Below, piece by piece: positions 53,947 through 61,145 of a DNA stretch of 64,000 nucleotides. This DNA is from Microbacterium sp. Leaf320 (GTDB lineage Bacteria > Actinomycetota > Actinomycetes > Actinomycetales > Microbacteriaceae), in NCBI RefSeq assembly GCF_001423485.1, contig NZ_LMOD01000004.1:1-64000 (forward strand), written 5' to 3'. The stretch's first letter is position 1. Every line of letters begins with the position of its first letter. The notes under the pieces are model-generated. The model was not told the DNA's origin. It saw only the letters and a list, made by a program, of their open reading frames with translations, and did no database searches. A program made the position numbers and the translations under genes.

Positions 53947-54570
53947 CTACTTGAAGCGGAGCATCCTCTGCACGGCCTTCACGCCGGCATTCGCACTACG
54001 GGCGCGCATCGCCGATTCGAGCTCCTCGAGGGAGTCTCTTGTATTCACGCGCGGCTCGACGAGGTAGAGGTCGCGGAAGACCAGGTACCAGAAGTCGCTC
54101 AGCATCAGTCGGTAGAGATCGTTGAGCGCGCGGTCCGTGAGGAATTCGAAGAGCTCGACGTGCCTCTCGATCCAGCCCTCGCCGGACTCGACCGATTCGA
54201 TCGCGTCGTGGATCAGCTCGCAGGCGATGACGAGGTCCTTCTCAGACAGTGCGAGCGCTGCCTCGCGAATGATCTCGCCGCCCTGAGACGCGGCGAACTC
54301 GCGGGTGATGCGCGAGCGCTCATCCGTGATGTCGGTGACCATCGAGTAGCGGTTCGCGTGCACCTCCATCAACCCGGCGCGCGCGAGACGCTGCACGGCC
54401 TCGCGGACCGGTGTGCGCGTGACGCCGAGGTCGTCGGCGATCGCCTTGTCGCTCAACTTCGCCCCGGGCGCATACGTGCCGTCGGCGATCGATGTGGCGA
54501 GGCGGCGGAAGAGCTCGTCCGGCCCCAGGTTCCGCTGCGCCCCAGGCGCAACGGGAAGTTCAGGTCCCAT
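53947..54570 (-). CDS. GntR family regulator with FCD domain
   Basis: A 207-residue transcription factor. The N-terminal winged helix (20-80) shows LGVTRTPVREAVQRLARAGL, the recognition-helix signature of the FadR subfamily. The C-terminal helical FCD domain (90-200) would bind a small carboxylate effector. A neighbouring target is not obvious; the AEC transporter to the left is a candidate by position. An ATATCGATAT palindrome overlaps its own start codon and suggests autoregulation. Confidence 0.9.
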   Translation of the reverse strand: MGPELPVAPGAQRNLGPDELFRRLATSIADGTYAPGAKLSDKAIADDLGVTRTPVREAVQRLARAGLMEVHANRYSMVTDITDERSRITREFAASQGGEIIREAALALSEKDLVIACELIHDAIESVESGEGWIERHVELFEFLTDRALNDLYRLMLSDFWYLVFRDLYLVEPRVNTRDSLEELESAMRARSANAGVKAVQRMLRFK

Positions 54571-54582
54571 ATCGATATATTA
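54569..54582 (-). promoter_or_regulatory. Palindrome and -10 at the GntR gene start
   Basis: ATATCGATAT (54569-54578) is a 10-bp palindrome covering the ATG. TAATAT on the minus strand (54582-54577) fits a -10 box with the start site at or next to the ATG, implying a leaderless mRNA. No convincing -35. Confidence 0.35.
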
Positions 54583-54641
54583 CGGTGCTTAACAAAGGAA
54601 GCGTGTTTTTCCTAGGGGTCTCCTAAGTAAGGGGAGCAACT

Positions 54642-54743
54642 TCAGACGTCTGCGGAGCGTGCCTCGCGGCTGACGCGGCTGACGCGACTGTTGCTGAGGC
54701 TCAGCACGATCATCGCCGCGACGGGGCCGGCTGCGACGACCAC
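54642..54743 (-). CDS. Possible very small membrane peptide
   Basis: A 33-codon frame (GTG start, VVAAGPVAAMIVLSLSNSRV) begins nine bases after the stop of the small membrane protein gene upstream. It has a hydrophobic first half and a basic, Ser-rich second half. Codon pattern looks coding, but the length makes this weak. Confidence 0.22.
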   Translation of the reverse strand: MVVAAGPVAAMIVLSLSNSRVSRVSREARSADV

Positions 54744-54752
54744 TGCACGAGG

Positions 54753-54965
54753 TCACTCGCTCCGACGGTCGCGCTTTCGCAGCTGCTCCCAGACGATCGT
54801 GATGATCAGTCCGATCATCAGGCCGCACGGGGCGCCGATGGCTGCACCGAGTCCCGGCTGGTCGCCCAGTGCCCCGATGCCGAGGCCGACGAGCGCGCCC
54901 AGAGGGAGGCCGAGGAGGAGCGGGGCGGAAGCTGCACCACCTCGGGGGTTGTGTCGAGCATGCAT
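54753..54965 (-). CDS. Small glycine-rich membrane protein
   Basis: A 70-residue protein with two hydrophobic segments (about 13-30 and 38-58) rich in Gly (GALVGLGIGALG, GAAIGAPCGLMIG), and a basic C-terminus (RKRDRRSE). This resembles glycine-zipper membrane proteins. The ATG at 54965 was preferred over an upstream Arg/Cys-rich extension. Function unknown. Confidence 0.5.
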   Translation of the reverse strand: MHARHNPRGGAASAPLLLGLPLGALVGLGIGALGDQPGLGAAIGAPCGLMIGLIITIVWEQLRKRDRRSE

Positions 54966-55012
54966 GCGCTCAACGTTAGAGCAGCGAGCTCGCCGTGCGA
55001 CGCGGAATCGCA

Positions 55013-55090
55013 TCTCGCCTGGGGAAAGGGGAAGCCCCCGCCATGTCGAAGTTGGACGAGGGTTCCGGCGGTCACTGGTGGCTCGGCGAC
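55013..55090. repeat. Left direct repeat flanking hipBA (att-like)
   Basis: Positions 55013-55077 match 56797-56861 with 53 of 65 bases identical, without gaps. Both contain CCCCCGCCATGT, GAAG, CGAGGGTTCC and a final ACTG. Further right, GTGGCTCGGCGAC echoes GTGGCTCCGACGG at the tRNA remnant after a gap of about 13 bases. The two copies enclose the hipBA genes. Confidence 0.65.
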
Positions 55091-55097
55091 ACAGGGT

Positions 55098-55166
55098 TGT
55101 GCGTTATAAGTCACTTCCTCTTGTGTGCGTTAAAAGTCACATGTAGGATTGTGCGTTATAAGTCAC
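55098..55166 (+). promoter_or_regulatory. Three operator repeats upstream of hipBA
   Basis: TGTGCGTTATAAGTCAC occurs at 55098-55114, 55124-55140 (one base changed) and 55150-55166. The starts are exactly 26 bases apart. Each unit is an imperfect palindrome of form GTGnnTTATAAnnCAC, as expected for a dimeric HipB-like repressor. The last unit ends 13 bases before the hipB ATG. TATAAG inside the repeats may be part of a -10 box. Confidence 0.75.
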
Positions 55167-55179
55167 TTGTGAGGTGGAG

Positions 55180-55401
55180 ATGGAAGTACGCGCTGCATCC
55201 GACTTCGGGGCACTCGTTGCTGAGCGCCGCGAAGGTCTGAGTCTGTCTCAAGCTGAGCTCGCGCGCCGCGCCGGCGTCACTCGTGAGTGGGTCGTGCGGC
55301 TGGAGAACGGGTCCACGACCGTCACGCTCTTCCGGCTGATGCGTGTTCTGAGGGAGCTCGGCCTCGTCGTCGACGTCAGTGAGGTCGCCGATGTCGAGTG
55401 A
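55180..55401 (+). CDS. hipB: HipB-like antitoxin, XRE family repressor
   Basis: A 73-residue helix-turn-helix protein. LSLSQAELARRAGVTREWVVRLENG (about 23-47) is a textbook XRE/HipB DNA-binding region. It would neutralise HipA and repress the operon at the three upstream repeats. ATG 55180 was chosen because GAGGTGGAG lies just upstream; GTG 55174 is in frame. The end overlaps hipA by 11 bases. Confidence 0.88.
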   Translation: MEVRAASDFGALVAERREGLSLSQAELARRAGVTREWVVRLENGSTTVTLFRLMRVLRELGLVVDVSEVADVE

Positions 55402-56674
55402 ACTGTTCGCGTATCTCGATGGCGAAGCGATCGGCGTCGTCGAGCAGTCGGCCGGCGGTGCCCTGTCTTTCACCTACGACGATGACTATCGGTCCCGGCG
55501 CGACGCGACGCCGCTCTCGCTCTCGATGCCGCTTGTGCGCGCAGTGCACAAGAACAAACCGGTACGCGCTTTTCTGCAGGGGTTGCTTCCCGACAGTCCG
55601 GGCAGGCTCGCGGAGTTAGGACGCGAGTATCGTGTCAGCGCCAGCAATCCTTTCGCGCTGCTTTCGCACATCGGTCGTGATGCTGCCGGTGCAGTGCAGC
55701 TGCTTCCGCCGGGTGAGGCGAGCGCTGACGCAGCCGAACGTCACGGCGATGTGAGGGAACTCTCCGACGCCGACTTCGCGGAGCTCGTGGCGGATCTTGT
55801 CCGCAACGGTGACACCTGGGGCAGGCGTACGGATGACGCGCGCTGGAGTCTTCCCGGTGCGCAGCCCAAAGTCGCGCTGTTCCGCACTGAGCAGGAACGA
55901 TGGGCGGTGCCGCAGGATTCGACGCCGACCACACGCATACTGAAGCCGGCAGTCGCGCCGTATCCGGATCATCACATCAATGAGTTCATGACGATGGCCG
56001 CGGCGAGAGAGCTGGGGCTTCACGTCGCTGACGATTTCTTGGTGACCACCGAACGTGGTCACGCGGTGTTCGTCTCCACGCGCTACGACCGCCGGCTCGA
56101 AGACGGGCGTTGGCATCGGCTCCATCAGGAAGACCTCTGTCAGTCGCTGAGCGTGCCGCCGGACAAGAAGTATCAGCTCGAGGGCGGACCAGGTGTCGCA
56201 GCGATCGCCCGCCTCATCAACTCTCTGCCCGACGCCGAAGACCGCCGAGGCAACGCAACCCAGTTCTACGAGGCTCTTGTGTTCTCGGTGGCGTCTCTCG
56301 GCACCGACGCGCACGCGAAGAACTACTCGCTTCTGCTGCGGCGTGATCGCGCTGCGCTCGCCCCGCTCTATGACCTCGGCAGTTACGCTCCGTATCTCGC
56401 CGCAGACGGCGCTAACCCGAAGCTGGCCATGTCGATCGAGGGCGAGTACAGCGTCGGACGGATCAGCCTCGATTCACTGGTCAGGGTGGCGGCGCGGGTC
56501 GGCCTCGATCGCGATTGGGCTGAGGCGCGCGCCCGTGAGATCACGGACGGCATCGTGATCGCCTACGCCGCGGCGGCGGATGCTGCGCGAGCGCAGCTCG
56601 GCGACGACCCGTTCGTCCGACGCATGGTCGACAGCATCCATGAGTATGCGTCGTCGCGTGGCTGGAACGCGTGA
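55391..56674 (+). CDS. hipA: HipA-like serine/threonine kinase toxin
   Basis: A 427-residue HipA-family kinase. E. coli HipA phosphorylates glutamyl-tRNA synthetase and causes growth arrest and persistence. Here the N-terminal subdomain (1-100) ends in SHIGRDAAGAVQLLP; the ATP loop region SLPGAQPKVAL is near 154; the catalytic segment TDAHAKNYSLLL lies near 305; and the metal-binding YDLGS near 326. All key motifs appear intact, so it is probably active. It overlaps hipB. The module lies between two direct repeats and next to a prophage end, which suggests horizontal gain. Confidence 0.92.
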   Translation: MSSELFAYLDGEAIGVVEQSAGGALSFTYDDDYRSRRDATPLSLSMPLVRAVHKNKPVRAFLQGLLPDSPGRLAELGREYRVSASNPFALLSHIGRDAAGAVQLLPPGEASADAAERHGDVRELSDADFAELVADLVRNGDTWGRRTDDARWSLPGAQPKVALFRTEQERWAVPQDSTPTTRILKPAVAPYPDHHINEFMTMAAARELGLHVADDFLVTTERGHAVFVSTRYDRRLEDGRWHRLHQEDLCQSLSVPPDKKYQLEGGPGVAAIARLINSLPDAEDRRGNATQFYEALVFSVASLGTDAHAKNYSLLLRRDRAALAPLYDLGSYAPYLAADGANPKLAMSIEGEYSVGRISLDSLVRVAARVGLDRDWAEARAREITDGIVIAYAAAADAARAQLGDDPFVRRMVDSIHEYASSRGWNA

Positions 56675-56796
56675 CGACCGGCGCAAAGTCGACACGAGCT
56701 CCCGAGGAGCGCGCTTCGTCTCGGAGCGCTCGCTCAACGATCGGGAGTTCTGCTCGTTCGGCGACCGGGCCGGAACGCCCCAGGGCGAGTCGGAGG

Positions 56797-56883
56797 TCTC
56801 GCCTGGAAAAAGCGGAAACCCCCGCCATGTAGAAGCTAGGCGAGGGTTCCTAAGGTGACTGTAATGATCACCCTGTGGCTCCG
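56797..56883. repeat. Right direct repeat flanking hipBA, running into the tRNA remnant
   Basis: The partner of 55013-55090. It contains a hairpin-like pair GGAAACCCCCGCC / GGCGAGGGTTCC and continues into GTGGCTCCG, the acceptor end of the tRNA-Phe remnant. This copy seems the less decayed one. Confidence 0.65.
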
Positions 56884-56923
56884 ACGGGCGTCGATCCCGT
56901 GACCTCACGATTTTCAGTCGTGA
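56876..56923 (-). other. tRNA-Phe 3'-half remnant, candidate attachment site
   Basis: On the minus strand, a 5-bp anticodon stem (CACGA/TCGTG) encloses the loop CTGAAAA with anticodon GAA. Then come a 5-base variable region, a T arm ACGGG-ATCGACG-CCCGT and the acceptor 3' strand CGGAGCC plus A. The D arm and the 5' acceptor strand are missing, so it is not a functional tRNA. Integrases of this kind recombine at tRNA 3' halves, and the integrase gene begins 400 bases to the right. The T loop has A where T54 is expected. Confidence 0.7.
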
Positions 56924-56930
56924 GGAACCT

Positions 56931-56961
56931 GTCGAAAACGACTTGCTTTACGTCGAAAACG
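56931..56961. repeat. Direct repeats next to the att site
   Basis: GTCGAAAACG occurs at 56931-56940 and 56952-56961, 21 bases apart (two helical turns), just beside the tRNA remnant. They could be arm-type integrase or excisionase sites. The remaining gene-free DNA to 57149 holds small hairpins (57011-57027 and 57093-57110) but no supported gene. Confidence 0.45.
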
Positions 56962-57149
56962 CGTGCTAACCTGTCCTCACCGGTCGTCAGCGGAAGCTAA
57001 CAACCGGTAGCGATGGAGACACCATCGGGTACACCTACCTTGGCCGGAAGGGACTAGCTGTGGCATACGCCGTAAGCACGAGAAGAAGACCCGCAGACAA
57101 CGGGGTCTGCGACGCACAAGCGACGAGACATCATTGAAGGAGAGAGCCC

Positions 57150-57320
57150 ATGAAGGTCAACGGATACCTGCTGGACGTCAAGTGGGATGTGGATAACATG
57201 CCGCGCTACATCGGGCCGTTCGAGTCCGCTGCCGAGGCGGAGGACTTCGCCAAGCTCAACGTTCCGAATGGAACGTGGGAGATCGGCTCGCTCGCAGCTG
57301 CGTACACCACCCGTAGCTGA
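57150..57320 (+). CDS. Small phage protein coupled to the integrase
   Basis: A 56-residue protein starting MKVNGYLLDVKWDVDNMP, with GAAGGAGAGAG as strong ribosome-binding site. Its TGA overlaps the integrase ATG (TGATG), so the two are translated together. The pattern of a short beta-rich start, an acidic helix (ESAAEAEDFAKL) and a final strand suggests a compact domain. No family recognised. Position suggests a recombination or regulatory accessory factor. Confidence 0.72.
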   Translation: MKVNGYLLDVKWDVDNMPRYIGPFESAAEAEDFAKLNVPNGTWEIGSLAAAYTTRS

Positions 57321-58546
57321 TGCGCGGCAAGGGTGAGGGCGCGGTCTTCAAGGACCAGCGGACCGGGCTCTGGACGGGAGTCATCGAACTCCCGCCGCTG
57401 AACGGTGATCGTCGGCGAAAGAAGATCCGCCGCAAGAACAAGAAGGACCTGCTCGCGGCGATGTCGGCGGCGAAGGCTGAGCTCGAGCGACTCGGCGACC
57501 TCCCGACCGCGAATCAGACGGTCGAGCAGTGGTTCGGCTACTGGCTCAAGCAGACCGTCAAGGAGGTGCGGCCGAACACGTTTGACGGATACCGGCGCAC
57601 CGTGACGAATCACATCATCCCCTCGATCGGGAAGGTGAAGCTGGACAAGCTCACCGCGACTCACGTGCGCCGCGTGCACGACGGCATCCTCGCGAAGGGA
57701 CTGTCGTCCACCACTGCACTGCTCGCACACCGCACCATGTCAGTGTCGTTCAAGATGGCCGTGCAGGAAGGCCGCATCAGCCGCAACCCCTGCACGCTCA
57801 CCGCGGCGCCACGCAAGGCCCGCGCAACCCTCGAGGCACTCGACCTCACCGAAGCTCTGCGCTTCCTCGAGCATGTCCTCCAGGAGAACCCACGCGCCGC
57901 CCAATGGGCCACGGCGCTGCTCACCGGCGCGCGCAGGGGCGAGGTGATCGGCCTCGAAATCGACCGCGTCGGCGAAGCCCTCGATCTATCGTGGCAGCTG
58001 CAGCGCATCCGTTGGCTACACGGATGCGGCGGCACCTGCGACCGGAAGCGCGCCGCGGAGTGCCCGAAACGACAGACCGACGACACTCCCGCCGACTACG
58101 AGTACCGTCACATCAAGGGCGGTCTGTACTGGACGCGGCCGAAGTCGTCGAAGTCCTGGCGCATTGTCCCGCTCGTTGACCCGCTCAAGGCGATTCTCGA
58201 GCAGCATCTGTCGGCGATGACCCCGAATGAGTGGGGTCTCGTGTTCACCAACAACGGGCGACCGATCAGCCCCGATCAGGCCTCCCGCGACTGGCGGACG
58301 GATCTCGCTTCCTCAGGGATCGAGAAGAATGTCCGCCTCCACGATGCGCGGCACACGACGGTCGACCTCCTCTACGAAGCCGGCCTGCCAGAAGACGTGA
58401 TCGGTGACATCATCGGGCACTCGGTGCGCGCAACCACTCGCGGCTACCGGTCACCTCAGAACATGAAGCGCCTGCTGCTGGCGATGGAGCAGTTCTCGGT
58501 GATGCTCACGCAGCCTGAGACAGAACGTACGCGCGAAATAGCGTAG
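57320..58546 (+). CDS. Tyrosine recombinase / phage integrase
   Basis: A 408-residue integrase. An N-terminal arm-binding part (AVFKDQRTGLWTGVIELP, 8-25) is followed by a SAM-like core-binding domain (about 65-160) and the catalytic domain. Catalytic residues appear as Arg in TGARRGE (near 203), Lys in the beta-hairpin KSSKSWR (near 275), HDARH (near 340, His and Arg), GHS (near 366) and the nucleophile Tyr in TTRGYRS (near 375). It should insert the element at the tRNA-Phe 3' end. Its 3' end overlaps the convergent ImmA gene by 41 bases. Confidence 0.95.
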   Translation: MRGKGEGAVFKDQRTGLWTGVIELPPLNGDRRRKKIRRKNKKDLLAAMSAAKAELERLGDLPTANQTVEQWFGYWLKQTVKEVRPNTFDGYRRTVTNHIIPSIGKVKLDKLTATHVRRVHDGILAKGLSSTTALLAHRTMSVSFKMAVQEGRISRNPCTLTAAPRKARATLEALDLTEALRFLEHVLQENPRAAQWATALLTGARRGEVIGLEIDRVGEALDLSWQLQRIRWLHGCGGTCDRKRAAECPKRQTDDTPADYEYRHIKGGLYWTRPKSSKSWRIVPLVDPLKAILEQHLSAMTPNEWGLVFTNNGRPISPDQASRDWRTDLASSGIEKNVRLHDARHTTVDLLYEAGLPEDVIGDIIGHSVRATTRGYRSPQNMKRLLLAMEQFSVMLTQPETERTREIA

Positions 58547-58937
58547 TCGTCACGCCGAGCTCAGCGACGATCCGTCGCTCGTCAGGACACCACTCGTACA
58601 GGTCGGCCAGTTCGTCCGGACAGATCAAGTTCCGGGCAGCGAACTGGTCGGCCTGTTTCTCGTGCTTCGGACGGTCGTCCGGATGCAGGAGCGCCGCATG
58701 CCCGACCTCGTGAGACAGGACCAGACGCTGTCGTCCGACGCGGAGCTTGTCGCTGATGAGGATCTGCCCGTACTCGGGAAAGTATCGTCCGTTCGCCGTG
58801 CGGAGCCGCCGGACGACCACCTCGATACCCAGCTGCTCCGCGTGCTCCCAGGGATCGTACGCGCGCCCCCTAGGGAGATTCAGGCTCGTCGTATCCCATC
58901 TCTGGGTCGGTGTTCGCTGCACTGGGAACCCCCTCAA
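58506..58937 (-). CDS. ImmA/IrrE family metallopeptidase
   Basis: A protein of up to 143 residues with the zinc motif HEVGH (near 76) and a second acidic part HEKQADQFA (near 91). ImmA proteases cleave the cognate phage or ICE repressor to trigger excision. It lies directly downstream of the XRE repressor gene, overlapping it by 68 bases if the TTG at 58937 is used. No ATG or GTG start lies nearby, so the start is unsure. Confidence 0.88.
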   Translation of the reverse strand: MRGFPVQRTPTQRWDTTSLNLPRGRAYDPWEHAEQLGIEVVVRRLRTANGRYFPEYGQILISDKLRVGRQRLVLSHEVGHAALLHPDDRPKHEKQADQFAARNLICPDELADLYEWCPDERRIVAELGVTTTLFRAYVLSQAA

Positions 58938-59262
58938 GCTCCTCGTCGGTCATCGTCGCCGGCGTCTTCTTTTCCCGATGTTCCGAGATGCTAGGGATAG
59001 CCGCAGACATTCGCGCTTCCTCAGCCTCAGCTTCCTCGACAATCTCAGCCATGACCTTCGCGGGGTCGACGCCGATCGCGCGCGACAGCATGACGAGATC
59101 GGTAGCCGTGATCGGCGCGCGCGCCTTGAGCTTCTTCTGCAGTGACGTGAGCGGGATGTCCGCATTCACTGCGAGCTCTTCCTGCGTCATCCGCTTCCTG
59201 CGGTAGTAGCCCGTCAAGACGTCTGCTGCTACTCGGCTGATCAGTGGCTGGTCGGAACGCAT
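58870..59262 (-). CDS. XRE family repressor of the prophage-like element
   Basis: A 130-residue regulator. The helix-turn-helix (about 12-70) reads MTQEELAVNADIPLTSLQKKL. The C-terminal part is acidic and Ala/Glu-rich (VEEAEAEEARMSAA), plausibly the target of the adjacent ImmA peptidase. It is divergent from the Cro-like gene, the standard lysogeny switch layout. ATG 59262 was chosen; GTG 59268 is also in frame. Confidence 0.85.
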   Translation of the reverse strand: MRSDQPLISRVAADVLTGYYRRKRMTQEELAVNADIPLTSLQKKLKARAPITATDLVMLSRAIGVDPAKVMAEIVEEAEAEEARMSAAIPSISEHREKKTPATMTDEELEGVPSAANTDPEMGYDEPESP

Positions 59263-59279
59263 ACCCACCAGTCTAGATC

Positions 59280-59348
59280 GGCTACCTGTCTATTTCGGCA
59301 GAAAAAGTTCCGTTTACGGGTTGCACCAACCGCTGACGGCATGTAGCC
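59280..59348. promoter_or_regulatory. Switch region between repressor and Cro-like genes
   Basis: The 93-base divergent gap contains GTAGCC half sites in inverted orientation: on the minus strand at 59285-59280 and on the plus strand at 59343-59348. Each lies close to one gene's start. AT-rich DNA lies between (CGGCAGAAAAAGTTCCG). They are candidate operators for the two regulators. Confidence 0.4.
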
Positions 59349-59355
59349 TACCGAT

Positions 59356-59577
59356 ATGGACAGGTTGAACGCCGGAATCGGCATCGCAAGAAGAGTCAAT
59401 CTCGCTATCTGCGAGGCAGGCTCTGACGTCCTCAGCGTCTCACAAGCCGCCGACATCACCATTCCCGAGCTCGAAGACCGCCTCTCGGGGCGCGTCGACT
59501 TCGAGCTCGACGAACTGGTGCGTGTCGGCGGCTTTCTGCATGTACCCGTGTCTCGATTCATGGAGGTGGCCGCGTAA
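59356..59577 (+). CDS. Cro-like small DNA-binding protein
   Basis: A 73-residue protein. VLSVSQAADITIPELEDRLSG (25-45) has the pattern of a helix-turn-helix, with a following helix VDFELDELVRVGGFL as in XRE proteins. Divergent from the repressor gene and first of the rightward early operon, so a Cro or early-activator role is likely. The stop overlaps the next ATG (TAATG). Confidence 0.7.
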   Translation: MDRLNAGIGIARRVNLAICEAGSDVLSVSQAADITIPELEDRLSGRVDFELDELVRVGGFLHVPVSRFMEVAA

Positions 59578-59780
59578 TGGAAGCGCAGCTCGACAAGCTC
59601 AGTTACTCGATCCCCAACCTCGCGATCGCGAGCGACCTGTCGGTCGACTCGATCCAGAAGGCGATCAAGCGTGGCGACCTGGTGGCGAACTACTTCGGCA
59701 CGAAGCCGATCATCACCCGCGACGAGGCCAGGAGATGGATCGAATCCCTCCCCACCGAAAAGCCGGAGCGTGCAGCATGA
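59577..59780 (+). CDS. Excisionase-like small DNA-binding protein
   Basis: A 67-residue protein. YSIPNLAIASDLSVDSIQKAIKRGDLVANYFGTKPIITRDEARRWIESL is the layout of MerR-like winged helix excisionases (helix 10-22, recognition helix 23-35, wing with TKPIITRDEA). It may direct excision of the element or regulate early genes. Coupled by overlaps on both sides (TAATG and ATGA). Confidence 0.75.
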   Translation: MEAQLDKLSYSIPNLAIASDLSVDSIQKAIKRGDLVANYFGTKPIITRDEARRWIESLPTEKPERAA

Positions 59781-60499
59781 CCACCCTCGACATCATCCAG
59801 CGCGACGGCAGGTTTGTTGTGACGTCCGAGACTGTCGCAGACGGCTCGGGGGTCCAGCACAAGAACGTGCTCGAGTTGATCGATGCCAACCGTGCCGACT
59901 TCGAGGACTTCGGACAGGTCGCGTTTGAAACGCGACCTGGTTACAACAACTCGCAGGTCCGCGTCGCTCTGTTGAATGAGCACCAGGCCACACTGCTCAT
60001 GACTTTTCAGCGGAACACGGATCAGGTGCGGGCGTTCAAGAAGGCTCTCGTGAGAGCGTTCTTCAACCTCGGACGCCAGGCTGTCCCGCAGACTCTGCCC
60101 GATGCCCTGCGTGCGTACGCGCTTGAGGTTGAGCAGCGTCAGGCGCTGGAAGCCAAGGTCCAGGAGGACGCGCCCAAGGTGCTGTTCGCGGACTCGGTCG
60201 CCACGTCGGACACCACGATCCTTGTCGGCGACCTCGCGAAGATCCTGCGAGGAAATGGAATCCCGGTCGGCGCTGTCCGCCTGTTCGAGATTCTTCGAGA
60301 TGAGGGATACCTGATCAAGAGGAAGGGTACGGATTGGAACATGCCCACTCAGAAGGCTATGGAGCTCGGCCTGTTCAAGGTCAAGGAAACAGCGGTCACG
60401 CATTCGGACGGGCACATCACAGTCTCGAAAACGCCGAAGGTCACAGGCAAGGGCCAGTCCTACTTCGTCAACCGATACGCCGAGCGGGCCGCAGCATGA
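59777..60499 (+). CDS. Phage antirepressor, Rha N-terminal and KilAC C-terminal domains
   Basis: A 240-residue protein. The N-terminal Rha domain (about 8-95) shows VTSETVADGSGVQHKNVLELI and the FETRPGYNNSQVRVALLNEHQ strand. A linker helix leads to a KilAC/ANT domain (about 120-235) starting near APKVLFADSVATSD and with GDLAKILRGNGI. Such antirepressors bind phage repressors or DNA to favour induction. The long upstream part of the open frame was excluded since ATG 59777 overlaps the previous stop and starts the Rha domain. Confidence 0.9.
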   Translation: MTTLDIIQRDGRFVVTSETVADGSGVQHKNVLELIDANRADFEDFGQVAFETRPGYNNSQVRVALLNEHQATLLMTFQRNTDQVRAFKKALVRAFFNLGRQAVPQTLPDALRAYALEVEQRQALEAKVQEDAPKVLFADSVATSDTTILVGDLAKILRGNGIPVGAVRLFEILRDEGYLIKRKGTDWNMPTQKAMELGLFKVKETAVTHSDGHITVSKTPKVTGKGQSYFVNRYAERAAA

Positions 60500-60675
60500 A
60501 CGTCATTGACTCCCTGCCGCTGTGGTTCTGGTTGCCGCCGGCGCTCGTCGGGTGGGCGTGGCTGATCAGCTCCGCAGTCCTGCTCTACCGGGCGGTCACA
60601 CGCCCATCGGTCTCTCCGGATGAACCGTTCGCTCTGGACGGTCTCGAGAAGACAGGCGTTCATCGCCACGGCTGA
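60496..60675 (+). CDS. Small membrane protein of the element
   Basis: A 59-residue protein with one membrane helix (FWLPPALVGWAWLISSAVLLY, split by position 12-32) and a short polar tail. Its ATG overlaps the antirepressor stop (ATGA). No family recognised. Confidence 0.65.
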   Translation: MNVIDSLPLWFWLPPALVGWAWLISSAVLLYRAVTRPSVSPDEPFALDGLEKTGVHRHG

Positions 60676-61145
60676 TCCCCGCTAAACGATCCGCCGCGTT
60701 CCCGGCTTGCCGCTGGGGCCGGTACTCGGCGTACCCGGAGACGGGTGCGCAGACACAACTTCATCCCCGCATATCCCGGTCGACCACCGGCAGAAATGAG
60801 CGGGGCGAACTCAATAGAGACGAATCCCAGCAGGGTTCTGTTCGCGGTGACGTGGTGGTTCACGTGTGCCGATCGCAGTGGCTGGGGGAGACCGCGAAGG
60901 CGAGAAGCCGAGAAGCAGGTCGAAGGGAAAGACGCACCCTCAGGGTGCGCACAACAGTTTGGTTCGAGAGCTACGACGGCAGCACTGCTCACTTGGTGCT
61001 GCTGATTCTCTCCGGAGAACGACCGCTAGTGCATGAGCGCACGCACGCGGTTAGGAACGGCTCGGACCCGCGCGAACCAGGTAGTACACCGTGGGCCAGT
61101 CCACGGCGCGCACGAGCGAATGACCACGACAGAAGGAGGACGCTC
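60676..61145 (+). other. 470-base gene-free, structured stretch in the early operon
   Basis: No frame here has both a ribosome-binding site and protein-like pattern. Instead there are compact hairpins: CGCACCCT-C-AGGGTGCG (60933-60949), GCAGCAC/GTGCTGC (60980-60986 with 60996-61002) and TTCTC-TCCG-GAGAA (61006-61019). In an operon whose genes otherwise overlap, this gap may hold a structured RNA. Confidence 0.4.

Noticed and set aside
55098..55166. CRISPR array
   Set aside because: Only three short repeats with 9-base spacers, directly in front of hipB; these are operators.
57060..57137. 25-codon GTG frame before the small integrase-coupled gene
   Set aside because: A purine-rich stretch lies upstream, but the peptide is Arg/His-rich and too short to support as a gene or leader peptide.
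60745..61005. 86-codon frame in the structured phage gap
   Set aside because: Start lacks a good ribosome-binding site; Arg/Trp/Cys-rich translation; hairpins cut through it.
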